NCBI RefSeq assembly: GCF_000226955.1
Contig: NZ_AGFU01000042.1
Span: 1-50,873, forward strand
From: Sphingomonas elodea ATCC 31461
GTDB lineage: Bacteria; Pseudomonadota; Alphaproteobacteria; Sphingomonadales; Sphingomonadaceae
DNA: 50,873 nt
Direction: 5' to 3'
Of the stretch, positions 1-8,158 are shown one piece after another. Numbering within the stretch: position 1 is the stretch's first letter; each line of letters begins with the position of its first letter. The notes under the pieces are model-generated. The model ran no database searches and was not told the origin of the DNA. It saw only the letters and a list, made by a program, of their open reading frames with translations. The position numbers were made by a program, and so were the translations under genes.

Positions 1-1
1 C

Positions 2-79
2 AGCTATTTCCTGCTGCCCAAGAGCAGCGCGCTGTGGAAGGCATCCGCCGAAGGGGCGACGACCAGCGCCTTCGCCTGA
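2..79 (+). CDS. C-terminal fragment of an upstream gene (partial)
   Basis: The window opens inside a reading frame that ends with TGA at 77-79. The visible tail reads SYFLLPKSSALWKA and then continues to a small-residue-rich end. It has the composition of a real protein C-terminus, while the other two forward frames look random (Cys/Arg/Pro-rich). About 25 residues are too few to assign a family. The position just upstream of a sugar kinase and beta-glucosidase suggests a gene of the same sugar-use locus, but that is only inference from context. Confidence 0.4.
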   Translation, partial: SYFLLPKSSALWKASAEGATTSAFA

Positions 80-96
80 TCGTGCATTAAATCAAT

Positions 97-112
97 AGAA
101 TAAGTTTATTCT
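97..112. promoter_or_regulatory. AT-rich palindrome, possible operator
   Basis: AGAATAA-GT-TTATTCT is a perfect 7-bp inverted repeat around 2 bases, in an AT-rich patch between the partial upstream gene and the ROK kinase operon. It has no GC-rich stem or T-run, so it does not look like a terminator. A dimeric repressor site controlling the sugar operon is the simplest reading. The cognate regulator is not visible in the window. Confidence 0.4.
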
Positions 113-207
113 TGTGCCCGCCACTCCCGCAGGGCACAGGCGCGACGGGCCGCCTGTGTGGAGAGGCGGAGGACCGGCGACGTGCCGGCGCGATAGGAGG
201 ATGTTCG

Positions 208-258
208 GTGGCGATCGAAGCTGAAATCTGTGCTGTGCGCTTCGGGGGGCGCCGCTGA
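208..258 (+). CDS. Possible 16-residue leader ORF coupled to the ROK kinase
   Basis: AGGAGG at 195-200 is the best Shine-Dalgarno sequence in this gap, and it sits 7 bases before a GTG at 208. That GTG opens a short frame (VAIEAEICAVRFGGRR) whose TGA (256-258) overlaps the ATG of the kinase (258-260) as TGATG. The kinase start itself has no good ribosome binding site, so translation of the leader may deliver ribosomes to it. Alternatively the ATG at 201 (a 7-codon frame) is used, or neither is. Confidence 0.3.
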   Translation: MAIEAEICAVRFGGRR

Positions 259-1154
259 TGTACGCCCTACCGGTGGCCGGCATCGAACTCGGCGGCACCA
301 AGTGCGTGCTGACCCTGGCGCACGGCCCGGACACGATCCTCGCCCAGGAAACCGTCCCTACCGAGGCGCCCGAGGATACGCTGTCGGCGCTGGCGGCGGT
401 GCTCGCGCGCTGGTGGGCGGACACAGGCTTCGCCGCGCTCGGCATCGCCAGTTTCGGACCGGTGTGCCTCGACCCCGCAAAGGCGCAGTTCGGCCATATC
501 CTCACCACCTCCAAGCCGGGCTGGAGCGGCACCGATGTCGCGCGCCGGCTTGTTGCGCCCTATGCCGTGCCCATGGCGTTCGACACCGATGTGAACGGCG
601 CCGCGCTGGCCGAGATGCGCTGGGGCGCGGGGCAGGGGCTCCGTGACTTCGCCTATGTCACGGTCGGCACCGGCGTCGGCGTGGGACTGGTCGTGAACGG
701 CCTGCCGACCCGCGGCATCGGGCACTGCGAGATGGGCCATATCCGCGTGCCGCGCCTGCCCGGAGACACTGCGCCGAGCGGCTGCCCCTTCCACGACGAC
801 TGCATCGAGGGTCTCGCCTCGGGCACCGGCATCCGTGCAGCACTCGGCGACCAGCCCGTCGCCAGTGTCGGCCCCGAGCATCCGGTATGGGACCGCGTCG
901 CCTCCGCGGTCGCCCTGCTCTGCCACACGATGGTCGCGACGACCGGGCCGCAGCGCATCGCGATCGGCGGCGGCGTCCTCCAGCGCCAGCCGCATCTGCT
1001 CGCCCGGATCGACCCGCTGCTGCGTGCCAGCATCGCGGGCTATCTCGAGGTCCCGCAGGCACCCTATGTCGTCGCGCCGGCTCTCGGCGACCAGGCGGGC
1101 CCGCTGGGGCCGATCGCGATGGCGCTGCAGGCGCTTGCCGCCGGGGCAGCGTGA
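258..1154 (+). CDS. ROK-family sugar kinase, fructokinase type
   Basis: This 298-residue protein is a cytoplasmic ATP-dependent sugar kinase of the ROK family. Residues 8-15 (GIELGGTK) are the N-terminal phosphate-binding loop, followed by GTGVGVG near residue 137 and the ROK zinc region CPFHDDCIEGLASGTG near 177-192. The CPxHxxCxEGLASG form is typical of bacterial fructokinases rather than glucokinases, so fructose 6-phosphate formation is the likeliest activity; other hexoses are possible. The length is normal for the family. It is the first full gene of a run that continues with a GH3 glucosidase and an aldose epimerase, which fits phosphorylation of imported monosaccharide. Its start overlaps the stop of a short leader frame, and it has no strong ribosome binding site of its own. 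Confidence 0.85.
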   Translation: MYALPVAGIELGGTKCVLTLAHGPDTILAQETVPTEAPEDTLSALAAVLARWWADTGFAALGIASFGPVCLDPAKAQFGHILTTSKPGWSGTDVARRLVAPYAVPMAFDTDVNGAALAEMRWGAGQGLRDFAYVTVGTGVGVGLVVNGLPTRGIGHCEMGHIRVPRLPGDTAPSGCPFHDDCIEGLASGTGIRAALGDQPVASVGPEHPVWDRVASAVALLCHTMVATTGPQRIAIGGGVLQRQPHLLARIDPLLRASIAGYLEVPQAPYVVAPALGDQAGPLGPIAMALQALAAGAA

Positions 1155-1262
1155 AAGTCGCTTGAAGCCGCATAGATGGCGCGCATAGGGCGCCGGACGG
1201 GGCCATGGACTTGGATGCCGGTCGTGCGGTATCGCTACCAGAAGAATCTAGGGGAGAGAGAC

Positions 1263-3716
1263 ATGCCTGCCAGCCTCAAGCTGCTATTGGCCACCACCAT
1301 CCTGGCCGCCACGCCCGCGATTGCGCAGCAGGCCCCGACAGCGTTGTCGTCGATCGCGCATCCGGAGAAGTGGCCCGCCGCGAAAAGCCAGGGCCTGATC
1401 GACCCCGCCACCGAGAAGTTCGTTTCCGACTTGATGGCGAAGATGACGCTGGAGGAGAAGGTCGGCCAGATGATCCAGGCCGATATCGGCAGCATCACGC
1501 CCGAGGATCTGGCGATCTATCCGCTCGGCTCGATCCTCGCGGGCGGCAGCTCGCCGCCGATCGGCGCGCCCGATCGCAGCCCCCGCGGGCCGTGGCTGGC
1601 GACGGCGCAGGCCTTCCAGAAGGCGGCGCTCGCCCGCAAGGTGGGCCATACCCCGATCCCGATCATGTTCGGCATCGACGCGGTGCACGGCAACAACAAC
1701 GTCATCGGCGCGACGCTCTTCCCGCACAATGTCGGTCTCGGCGCGATGCGCGATCCGGCGCTGATGGAAAAGATCGGCCGCGCCACCGCCGAGGAAACCG
1801 CATCGGTCGGGATCGACTGGGCGTTCGGGCCGACGCTCGCCGTGCCGCAGGACGAGCGCTGGGGCCGTGCCTATGAGGGCTATTCGGAAGAGCCGGAGGT
1901 CGTGCGCAGCTATGCCGGCGCGATGATCCGCGGGTTGCAGGGCGCCCCGGGGACCAAGGACCGGCTGCAAAAGGGCTATGTCGCCGCCTCGGCCAAGCAC
2001 TTCCTCGGCGACGGCGGCACCTTCGGCGGCCAGGACCAGGGCGATACCCGCGTCTCCGAAGAAGAGCTGATCCGCATCCACAATGCCGGCTATCCGGGCG
2101 CGATCAACGCCGGCACGATGACCGTGATGGCCTCGTTCAGCAGCTGGAACGGCACCAAGATGCACGGCAACACGTCGCTGCTCACCGATGTGCTGAAGCG
2201 CAAGATGGGCTTTGACGGGTTCATCGTCGGCGACTGGAACGGCCATGCGCAGGTGCCGGGTTGCACCCCCACCGATTGCGCCGCGACGTTCAATGCCGGG
2301 CTCGACATGGCGATGGCGCCGGACAGCTGGAAGGGCCTGTACGAATCGACCATCGCGCATGCCAAGGCCGGAACGATCCCGATGGCGCGGATCGACGACG
2401 CCGTGCGTCGCATCCTGCGCGTGAAGGTGCAAATGGGGCTGTTCAACGCCGCGCGGCCCTATGAGAGCAAGCCCGAGCTGATCGGCGCCCCCGCCCACCG
2501 CGCGATCGCCCGCGAGGCGGTGGCGAAGTCGCTGGTGCTGCTCAAGAACAGCGGCGTGCTGCCGGTGAAGGCGAGCGCCAATGTGCTCGTCGCGGGGCCG
2601 GGCGCGGATTCGATGGCGCAGCAGTCGGGCGGCTGGACGCTCAGCTGGCAGGGCGACGGCAACCCGAACAGCATGTTCCCGAACGGCGAGACGATCTTCG
2701 CCGGCATCCAGGCGGCGGTGAAGGCCGGCGGCGGCAGCGCGACGCTTTCGGCGGACGGCAGCTTCACGACCAAGCCCGACGTGGCGATCGTCGTGTTCGG
2801 CGAGGAGCCCTATGCCGAGATGCGCGGCGACGTGCGCACGCTGGAGTTCCAGCCGGGCGACAAGCAGGCGCTGGCGCTGCTCAAGAAGCTCAAGGCGGCG
2901 GGCGTGCCGGTGGTCTCGGTATTTCTCTCCGGGCGCCCGCTCTGGGTGAATCCCGAGCTCAACGCCTCCGACGCGTTCGTCGCCGCCTGGCTTCCGGGTA
3001 GCGAGGGCGCGGGCGTGGCCGACGTGCTGATCGGTGACAAGGCGGGCAAGCCGCGTCGCGACTTCACCGGCACGCTGTCGTTCAGCTGGCCCAAGACCGC
3101 CGGCCAGTTCACCCTCAACCGCGGCGAGCCGGGCTACGACCCGCTTTTCGCCTTCGGCTACGGCCTCAGCTACGCCAAGCCGGGCACGGTCGGTGCGCTC
3201 AGCGAAGTTTCGGGCGTGGATGCGTCGCTGGCCAATATCAGCACCTTCTTCGCCAAGGGCGTGACGCCTGCGCCCTTCTCCTTCGCGAGCGATAGCAAGA
3301 TTACCCGCAAGACCATCGACGGCCCGGCGACGCAGGAAGGCGCGCAGCAGCTGACCTGGCCCACCGGCCCGGCGACGCTGCGCATCGGCGGCGGCGACCT
3401 CGATCTCAGCCGCGAGACCAATGGCGACCTGTCGCTGCGCCTCGTCTATCGCGTCGACGCGGCCCCGACCGGTCCGGTGAAGCTGTCGATGGAAGGCGGC
3501 AAGAACACCGGAACGATCGACGCGACCAGCCTGTTCACCGGGAAGAGCGGCTGGCAGACGGTGAACATCTTGCTGAAATGCTACCAGAAGAACGGGGTCG
3601 ACGTGACCAAGGTGAACGCGCCGGTGGTGCTGCAGGCGAGCGGGCCGTTCACCCTGTCGCTGGCCGAGGCGAAGATCGTCTCGGATCCCGCCAACTCGGT
3701 CTGCCCGGGCCAATGA
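1263..3716 (+). CDS. Secreted GH3 beta-glucosidase (exo-1,4-beta-glucosidase type)
   Basis: The 817-residue protein hydrolyses terminal beta-linked glucose from beta-glucans or cello-oligosaccharides, presumably in the periplasm. The start at 1263 is chosen because it follows GGGGAGAGAGAC and begins a clear signal peptide (MPASLKLLLATTILAA, cleavage near AIAQQ). An upstream in-frame ATG at 1176 would bury the signal. The GH3 N-terminal barrel carries KHFLGDGGT and GFDGFIVGDWNGH; Asp324 in VGDW is the expected catalytic nucleophile. The GH3 C-terminal domain follows (LVLLKNSGVLP, FGYGLSY). A roughly 150-residue C-terminal extension beyond the usual domain may be a carbohydrate-binding-like beta region. 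The next gene overlaps its stop (ATGA). Confidence 0.93.
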   Translation: MPASLKLLLATTILAATPAIAQQAPTALSSIAHPEKWPAAKSQGLIDPATEKFVSDLMAKMTLEEKVGQMIQADIGSITPEDLAIYPLGSILAGGSSPPIGAPDRSPRGPWLATAQAFQKAALARKVGHTPIPIMFGIDAVHGNNNVIGATLFPHNVGLGAMRDPALMEKIGRATAEETASVGIDWAFGPTLAVPQDERWGRAYEGYSEEPEVVRSYAGAMIRGLQGAPGTKDRLQKGYVAASAKHFLGDGGTFGGQDQGDTRVSEEELIRIHNAGYPGAINAGTMTVMASFSSWNGTKMHGNTSLLTDVLKRKMGFDGFIVGDWNGHAQVPGCTPTDCAATFNAGLDMAMAPDSWKGLYESTIAHAKAGTIPMARIDDAVRRILRVKVQMGLFNAARPYESKPELIGAPAHRAIAREAVAKSLVLLKNSGVLPVKASANVLVAGPGADSMAQQSGGWTLSWQGDGNPNSMFPNGETIFAGIQAAVKAGGGSATLSADGSFTTKPDVAIVVFGEEPYAEMRGDVRTLEFQPGDKQALALLKKLKAAGVPVVSVFLSGRPLWVNPELNASDAFVAAWLPGSEGAGVADVLIGDKAGKPRRDFTGTLSFSWPKTAGQFTLNRGEPGYDPLFAFGYGLSYAKPGTVGALSEVSGVDASLANISTFFAKGVTPAPFSFASDSKITRKTIDGPATQEGAQQLTWPTGPATLRIGGGDLDLSRETNGDLSLRLVYRVDAAPTGPVKLSMEGGKNTGTIDATSLFTGKSGWQTVNILLKCYQKNGVDVTKVNAPVVLQASGPFTLSLAEAKIVSDPANSVCPGQ

Positions 3717-4747
3717 GCGGTATCGACGTCGTCGAGATCGCGCGCGGGTCCTTCCGCGCGCAGTTCCTGACGCTCGGTGCGACGCTGCACCGGCTGGACG
3801 TGCCCGACCGGCACGGCCAGCCGGACAATGTCGTGCTCGGCTATGCCGATCTCGAAGACTATCGCCGCCAGCCCCCGCGCTATTACGGCGCGGTGGCGGG
3901 CCGCTACGCCAACCGCATCGCGGGGGGGCGCTTTGTGCTCGACGGCGAGACGTTCCAGCTGACCACCAACGAAGGCGGCAACAGCCTCCATTCGGGGCCG
4001 GACGGGTTCGACCAGCAGCGCTGGACGGTGGAGGCACGGAGCGCGCATGCCGTCATCTTCCGGCTGGACACGCCGCACGGCTGGAACGGCTTTCCCGGCG
4101 ACCTCACGGCGCGGGTGGAATATGCGCTGGAGGACGATGGCCTGGCGGTGCGCTTCACCGCCACCGCCGATCGCGCGACGATCGTCAACATGACGCAGCA
4201 CGCCTATTTCAACCTGGCCGGTGAGGCGAGCGGCGCGACGATCCTCGACCACGTCCTGCAGATACCGGCGAGCGCGATCACGCCGGTGGACGACGCGCTG
4301 ATCCCGACCGGCGAGCTGGCGCCGGTGGACACCACGCCGTTCGACTTTCGCACCCCCAAGCCGATCGGCCGCGACATCGACGCCAAGGATGCGCAGCTCG
4401 CGCTGGGGCAGGGCTACGACCATAACTTCGTGCTCGACGGCCCGTCCGGGTTCGAGCGCCGGATCGCGACGCTGTTCGATCCGGGGTCAGGCCGCGTGCT
4501 CGACGTCCACTCCACCGAGCCGGGGGTGCAGGTCTATTCCGGCAACTATCTCGCCGACGGTGCGCCGGGCACCGGCGGGGGCGTGTACCCGAGGCGTGGC
4601 GGGCTGTGCCTGGAGCCGCAGAAGTTTCCGGACAGCCCCAACCAGCCCGGCTTTCCGAGCGCGCGTTTGGAGGCAGGGGAGACCTACCGGCACAGCATGG
4701 CGTTCCGGTTCCGCACGGCCGCGGATTCGGGCGAGGCGTTCGGATAA
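3713..4747 (+). CDS. galM: Aldose 1-epimerase (mutarotase)
   Basis: The 344-residue enzyme interconverts alpha and beta anomers of aldoses. The ATG overlaps the glucosidase stop as ATGA, showing translational coupling; a longer frame from 3578 would run deep inside the glucosidase and is rejected. Family hallmarks are NRIAGGRF, the histidine in LHSGPDGFD, NMTQHAYFNL (catalytic His), YDHNFVLDG, and the catalytic glutamate region in LCLEPQKFPDSPN. No signal peptide is seen, so it is probably cytoplasmic. In this operon it would equilibrate the beta-sugars released by the glucosidase for the kinase. Confidence 0.93.
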   Translation: MSGIDVVEIARGSFRAQFLTLGATLHRLDVPDRHGQPDNVVLGYADLEDYRRQPPRYYGAVAGRYANRIAGGRFVLDGETFQLTTNEGGNSLHSGPDGFDQQRWTVEARSAHAVIFRLDTPHGWNGFPGDLTARVEYALEDDGLAVRFTATADRATIVNMTQHAYFNLAGEASGATILDHVLQIPASAITPVDDALIPTGELAPVDTTPFDFRTPKPIGRDIDAKDAQLALGQGYDHNFVLDGPSGFERRIATLFDPGSGRVLDVHSTEPGVQVYSGNYLADGAPGTGGGVYPRRGGLCLEPQKFPDSPNQPGFPSARLEAGETYRHSMAFRFRTAADSGEAFG

Positions 4748-4755
4748 AGCATGCA

Positions 4756-4862
4756 AGCCCCTCCTCCTCGGAGGAGGGGTTGGGGTGGAGGGATTCCAGA
4801 ACCGCTGTTGGTCTCGGTGAGACACGGCCCCACCCCAACCCCTCCCCTGAAGGGGAGGGGCT
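4756..4862. repeat. Inverted pair of REP-like palindromes
   Basis: Two GC-rich hairpin units face each other. Unit 1 has a stem at 4758-4767/4770-4779 (CCCCTCCTCC/GGAGGAGGGG) followed by TTGGGGTGG. Unit 2 has CCACCCCAA followed by a stem at 4839-4847/4852-4860 (CCCCTCCCC, loop TGAA, GGGGAGGGG). Read on the opposite strand, unit 2 matches unit 1 closely, so this is a BIME-like arrangement separated by about 43 bases. It lies downstream of galM and could also act as a transcript 3' end. Similar palindromes are common in intergenic DNA of sphingomonads and relatives. Confidence 0.75.
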
Positions 4863-4893
4863 AAAGATTGTTTGCCCGCTCCATCCCCGATAC

Positions 4894-5256
4894 ATGCCGG
4901 CCATGGCAAAAGCGGATCGCCTCGAACGGCTCGACACCCGACGCATCGAACTCGAGGCCGAGTATCGCGCTGCACTGATCGCGGCGTTGGAGCGCACCGC
5001 GGCGGGCAAATGGGGCCTGTTCGATCACCAGCGCGATCGCCACGCCCGCGCGGCGGTGCGCCCGACGCTCGATCATCTCACCGAGCTGGCGGAAGAGATC
5101 GATGCCGCGCGCGACCGGCTGCAGCTGGAGCCGTTCGCGCTGCATGCAGAGTTCCTCGCCGCACGCGGCCCGGTGGGGCCATCGGCTGTCGGCGAGCCCA
5201 AACAGGCCCAGGCCTGGCTGGCGCGGCTGGCCGCGGACGCATCCCCGGCGGAATGA
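4894..5256 (+). CDS. Hypothetical helical protein
   Basis: The frame gives about 120 residues (start 4894, or 4903 at MAKADRLERL). The protein is rich in Ala, Arg, Glu and Leu and is predicted to be largely alpha-helical, with possible coiled coil over residues 5-90. It has no signal peptide or membrane segment and no family I recognise. The upstream part of the same frame runs through the REP repeat and is not coding. It lies 3' of the sugar operon and is convergent with a small membrane protein gene 15 bases away. The consistent third-position GC supports it as a real gene; function is unknown. Confidence 0.55.
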   Translation: MPAMAKADRLERLDTRRIELEAEYRAALIAALERTAAGKWGLFDHQRDRHARAAVRPTLDHLTELAEEIDAARDRLQLEPFALHAEFLAARGPVGPSAVGEPKQAQAWLARLAADASPAE

Positions 5257-5271
5257 GAGGGGCGGGCGGGG

Positions 5272-5427
5272 TCAGTCCACCGGTTCGGGCGTGCGTTCGG
5301 CGCGGGCCCGAGCTTCCGCTTCCTTCTTCTTCCTGCCCTGATCGTAATGCCACTTGATGGCGAAGAACATGCCGGTGCCGAACACGGCGACCTTGAACGT
5401 GCCCAGCACAATCGGAACCCAAATCAT
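5272..5427 (-). CDS. Small single-pass membrane protein
   Basis: The gene encodes 51 residues. Residues 1-25 (MIWVPIVLGTFKVAVFGTGM and onward) form one hydrophobic membrane segment; the rest is a highly charged tail (QGRKKKEAEARARAER). The start at 5427 is preceded by an AGGG motif; an upstream ATG in the same frame would add an Arg-rich extension that lacks protein character. The topology suggests an inner-membrane protein with a cytoplasmic basic tail. No family is recognised. Confidence 0.55.
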   Translation of the reverse strand: MIWVPIVLGTFKVAVFGTGMFFAIKWHYDQGRKKKEAEARARAERTPEPVD

Positions 5428-5568
5428 CTGTGTACCCTGACATTGTCTGTCGCGAAGGGCATCCACCGCCTCGGTGGTCTCCGGATGCCCGCGCAGATAG
5501 GGGGCACGGGCGCGCGCAGCCATTGGACGTATTGTCACACCGGGCGCAGCTTGGCGCGCCGACAGACG

Positions 5569-6381
5569 CTAGTCCGCATCTCCGCCGTCCGAACCGCTGC
5601 GCTGCGAATAGGTGATCCGAATCCGCACCCAGCTGCCGATCAGCAGCCGGCTGTTCACCCGCGGCGCCTTCACCCGGAACTGGAACGCCGCCTGGCGGAC
5701 CGCGCCCGCATAGCCCGAGCCGCGCGGATATTCCCCCAGCTCCTGGCAATCGGTCACCTGATAGCGTTCGATGGTACGGCAGGCGACCTCGCCCCAGCCT
5801 TCGCGGCCCAGCGCACGCTGCGGCAGATAGGGCTGGAGCTGCGCATTGGTCGGGCGGCGATACCAGTCGGCAGCGTAGAGCGTCTCGCCATGCGGGCCGG
5901 TGCCGGCACGCGGCGTATCATCCGCGCCGCTGCCGCCGCCGGCATCGGCCGTCTGGGTATTGCCCTGGTCGCCGGATTGCGCGGCGGGCGCCTTGGCGAT
6001 GTCCGACGCCGCATAGTCGCGCCGGCTCATCACGATGAAGCTGGGCGGTCCGCTGGAGACCGGCGGGGTGACCGGGGGCGGCGGGAGCGCGGCGGTGGGG
6101 GGCGTGGGCTGTTCGGCCTCGGCCTTCTCGCCGGCACGCTTGCGGGCCTTTTCGGGCGCCTTGGCCGCATCCTTCTCCGCCGGCGCCTTGTCGCCTTCGG
6201 AGGCTTCGATGCCGAACACCACCGTCTTCGGCTTTTCCTTGGGGGTGACGCGCGGCGCCATCCACAAAAGCATCAGCGCGATCAGCAGCTCGATGGCGAG
6301 CGCCAGCAGGATCGCGGCGGTCCGCCCGCGCAGCGAGACGCGCAACCGGCGCACGGGCGAGGCGGAGGTGGTGGACAACAT
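5569..6381 (-). CDS. TonB-like inner-membrane-anchored periplasmic protein
   Basis: The 270-residue protein has a short cytoplasmic N-terminus, one membrane segment at about 22-42 (TAAILLALAIELLIALMLLW), and a long Pro/Ala/Lys/Glu-rich linker to about residue 115. A folded C-terminal part of about 100 residues contains two Cys (VACRTIERYQVTDCQELG) and ends in a beta-rich stretch. This architecture matches TonB-type energy transducers: membrane anchor, extended periplasmic linker, small C-terminal domain. The C-terminal part does not show a clear canonical TonB motif, so it may be a divergent homologue. There are no exbB/exbD genes next to it. It sits downstream of dapD on the same strand. Confidence 0.6.
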   Translation of the reverse strand: MLSTTSASPVRRLRVSLRGRTAAILLALAIELLIALMLLWMAPRVTPKEKPKTVVFGIEASEGDKAPAEKDAAKAPEKARKRAGEKAEAEQPTPPTAALPPPPVTPPVSSGPPSFIVMSRRDYAASDIAKAPAAQSGDQGNTQTADAGGGSGADDTPRAGTGPHGETLYAADWYRRPTNAQLQPYLPQRALGREGWGEVACRTIERYQVTDCQELGEYPRGSGYAGAVRQAAFQFRVKAPRVNSRLLIGSWVRIRITYSQRSGSDGGDAD

Positions 6382-6409
6382 GGCGCGCGGGACACTCAGG
6401 ACAAGGCAA

Positions 6410-6437
6410 CGCCGGGGGGTCGAGCTCCGCCCCGGCG
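6410..6437 (-). terminator. GC hairpin downstream of dapD, weak terminator candidate
   Basis: A perfect 8-bp stem (CGCCGGGG at 6410-6417, CCCCGGCG at 6430-6437) with a 12-base loop lies between dapD and the TonB-like gene. No T-run follows on the minus strand, so if it terminates it is not a classical intrinsic terminator. It may instead be a transcript-stabilising structure. Confidence 0.35.
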
Positions 6438-6531
6438 GTGGCTATACGCCGTGGGCGAGGCGGCGGGATTGCGGCAAAACCGTGTCGGCATTCCGCATTC
6501 CCGCCGCAATGTGTATCGCCCCCTGCAACAA

Positions 6532-7353
<822 letters not shown>

Positions 7354-7354
7354 G

Positions 7355-8017
7355 TCAGCTCTCCAAGATGCTGTGGAGCCAGGCTCCGAGATCGGTGATG
7401 GTGTAGTCGATGAAGCTGCGGTCGGCGTCGGGCGCCTGTTCGGAGCCGTTGTCGATCCACACGGTGGTCATGCCGATCGCCTTGGCCGGCCCCAGGTTGC
7501 GCGCCATGTCCTCGACGAACAGCGATTCGCGCGGGTCGAGGGCATAGGCGTCGCACAGGCCCCGATACGCCGCGGGCTCGGGCTTGGGGCGGTAGCTGGT
7601 GGCATGAATGTCGTGGATCGCCTCGAAGGTGTCGCCAAGGCCCAGCCGGTCGAGCACCTTCTGCGCATAGGGCGCGTCGCCGTTGGTGAAGATCAGCTTG
7701 CGCCCAGGAAGCCGGGCCAGCGCCTCGACCAACGCCTCGTTCGCTTCCAGCACGCGCATGTCGACGTCGTGGACATAGTCCAGATAGTCGTGCGGATCGG
7801 TGCCATGCTCCTGGATCAGGCCGTACAGCGTGGCGCCGTGGGCGTGGAAATAGGCCTTCTGCACCTTGTGCGCCTCTTCGGCCGAGCAGTGCAGCAGGCG
7901 CTGGACATACTCCCCGATCCGCGCGTCGATCATCGCGAACAGGTTCGCGCTCGCGGGATAGAGCGTATTGTCCAGATCAAAGATCCAGTTGCGGATATGC
8001 GAAAGCTGGGCGAGCAT
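7355..8017 (-). CDS. HAD-family pyrimidine 5'-nucleotidase
   Basis: The 220-residue protein belongs to the haloacid-dehalogenase superfamily, in the group annotated as pyrimidine 5'-nucleotidases, which dephosphorylate UMP/CMP-like nucleotides. Motif [12 protein letters not shown], has both catalytic Asp residues; motif II is KLIFTNGDA; motif III/IV is [21 protein letters not shown] start at 8017 ([11 protein letters not shown]) because the Asp-containing motif then falls at the usual distance of about 14 residues; an ATG at 8044 is also in frame. It is the first gene of a pair with dapD. The substrate is inferred from the family, not shown. Confidence 0.85.
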   Translation of the reverse strand: MLAQLSHIRNWIFDLDNTLYPASANLFAMIDARIGEYVQRLLHCSAEEAHKVQKAYFHAHGATLYGLIQEHGTDPHDYLDYVHDVDMRVLEANEALVEALARLPGRKLIFTNGDAPYAQKVLDRLGLGDTFEAIHDIHATSYRPKPEPAAYRGLCDAYALDPRESLFVEDMARNLGPAKAIGMTTVWIDNGSEQAPDADRSFIDYTITDLGAWLHSILES

Positions 8018-8158
8018 CGCCGGGGCCTGTAGGTGGTGCCCCACGCCACCGCAAGCGGGGAGCGATGCGGACGGGCGCGATCGGCGGATCGTGAAGTAGT
8101 AAACCCTAAGGAAACCAGTGGGGGGCTACAGCGTGACCTCCGGGATTCGGGGACAGCT

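Noticed and set aside
1284-4037. Very long open frame on the minus strand (over 900 codons) opposite the GH3 glucosidase
   Set aside because: High GC depletes stop codons in the frame antisense to real genes. The translation is Arg/Ala/His-rich with no domains, while the plus strand encodes a clear GH3 enzyme. The same applies to other long antisense frames, such as those at 8609-10723, 14798-16888 and 43624-46545.
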